A DNA stretch of 6,489 nt from an uncultured Erysipelotrichaceae bacterium (lineage in GTDB: Bacteria > Bacillota_I > Bacilli_A > RF39 > UBA660): NCBI GenBank assembly GCA_902797005.1, contig CADBRE010000080.1, positions 1 through 6,489 of the forward strand, read 5' to 3'. Shown piece after piece: positions 6,438 through 6,489 of the stretch (positions within the stretch are counted from its first letter, which is position 1; every line of letters starts with the position of its first letter). A model generated the notes under the pieces. That model was given only the letters and a program-made list of their open reading frames with translations. It was not told the DNA's origin and ran no database searches. A program made the translations under genes and the position numbers.

Positions 6438-6443
6438 AGGAGG
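6438..6443 (+). promoter_or_regulatory. Ribosome-binding site of the truncated final gene
   Basis: AGGAGG is a perfect Shine-Dalgarno, 6 nt before the ATG at 6450. It supports the last 40 bases as the start of a real gene. The 65 nt between sigG and this gene hold no terminator hairpin that I can see, so read-through from sigG is possible. Confidence 0.85.
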
Positions 6444-6449
6444 ATTAAT

Positions 6450-6489
6450 ATGGTAAATAAACAAAGTATGTGGTTTTTGACATTGTTGA
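6450..6489 (+). CDS. spoIIIAH: Start of a SpoIIIAH-like sporulation protein (cut by window end)
   Basis: Only 13 codons are visible: MVNKQSMWFLTLL. The pattern K-Q-S/T-x-W-x-L-T-x-L is the characteristic N-terminus of SpoIIIAH in Bacillus and Clostridium, the start of its single membrane anchor. SpoIIIAH is made in the mother cell and pairs with forespore SpoIIQ to form the channel that keeps the engulfed forespore active and supports sigma-G. Placement right after sigG agrees with a sporulation role. In B. subtilis it is the last gene of the eight-gene spoIIIA operon; here there is no spoIIIAG in front of it. The call rests on very few residues plus context, so it could still be another short-anchored membrane protein. 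Confidence 0.68.
   Translation, partial: MVNKQSMWFLTLL

Noticed and set aside
1..6489. Mobile elements, CRISPR, toxin-antitoxin or defence genes
   Set aside because: I saw no repeat-spacer pattern, transposase or integrase motif, terminal inverted repeats or small paired genes. All coding space is taken by recognised conserved genes.

Overview
The window is a very AT-rich, densely packed chromosomal segment. It looks like it comes from a spore-forming member of the Bacilli, probably an uncultured low-GC lineage. Three points support this. EzrA is a cell-division regulator of low-GC Gram-positives. The sigma factor matches forespore sigma-G along its whole length. The last, truncated frame begins like SpoIIIAH, a sporulation channel protein. 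Tryptophan is always TGG and TGA is read as stop (end of ftsK), so this is the standard bacterial code and not the Mycoplasma code, despite the base composition. I see no mobile element, CRISPR array, tRNA or rRNA. The gene content is mostly conserved housekeeping and sporulation genes, and the most interesting signals lie in the RNA leaders.

Layout. At the left edge, rpsD (ribosomal protein S4) is on the minus strand with a near-consensus sigma-A promoter and a leader of about 157 nt that can fold. This fits S4 autoregulation. A divergent intergenic region of 295 bp separates it from a plus-strand run: ezrA, ftsK/spoIIIE, deoD, sigG and the start of a spoIIIAH-like gene. ezrA and ftsK are 11 nt apart, ftsK and deoD overlap by 4 nt, and deoD and sigG are 50 nt apart. 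No convincing terminator interrupts the run, so ezrA, ftsK and deoD look like one transcription unit. rpsD and ezrA are also close neighbours in Bacillus subtilis, so that pairing looks ancestral.

How the genes relate. EzrA and FtsK/SpoIIIE act at the division septum: EzrA restrains FtsZ ring placement, and the translocase pumps chromosomal DNA through the closing septum. During sporulation a SpoIIIE-type pump moves the chromosome into the forespore, sigma-G runs late forespore transcription, and SpoIIIAH is the mother-cell half of the channel that supports sigma-G activity. deoD (purine nucleoside phosphorylase) is the metabolic outlier, translationally coupled to ftsK.

The best signal is a 12-bp hairpin immediately upstream of sigG that fully buries its ribosome-binding site. 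This resembles the RBS-occluding sigG leader hairpin known from B. subtilis, although sigG here is not beside the spoIIGA-sigE genes that accompany it in that species.
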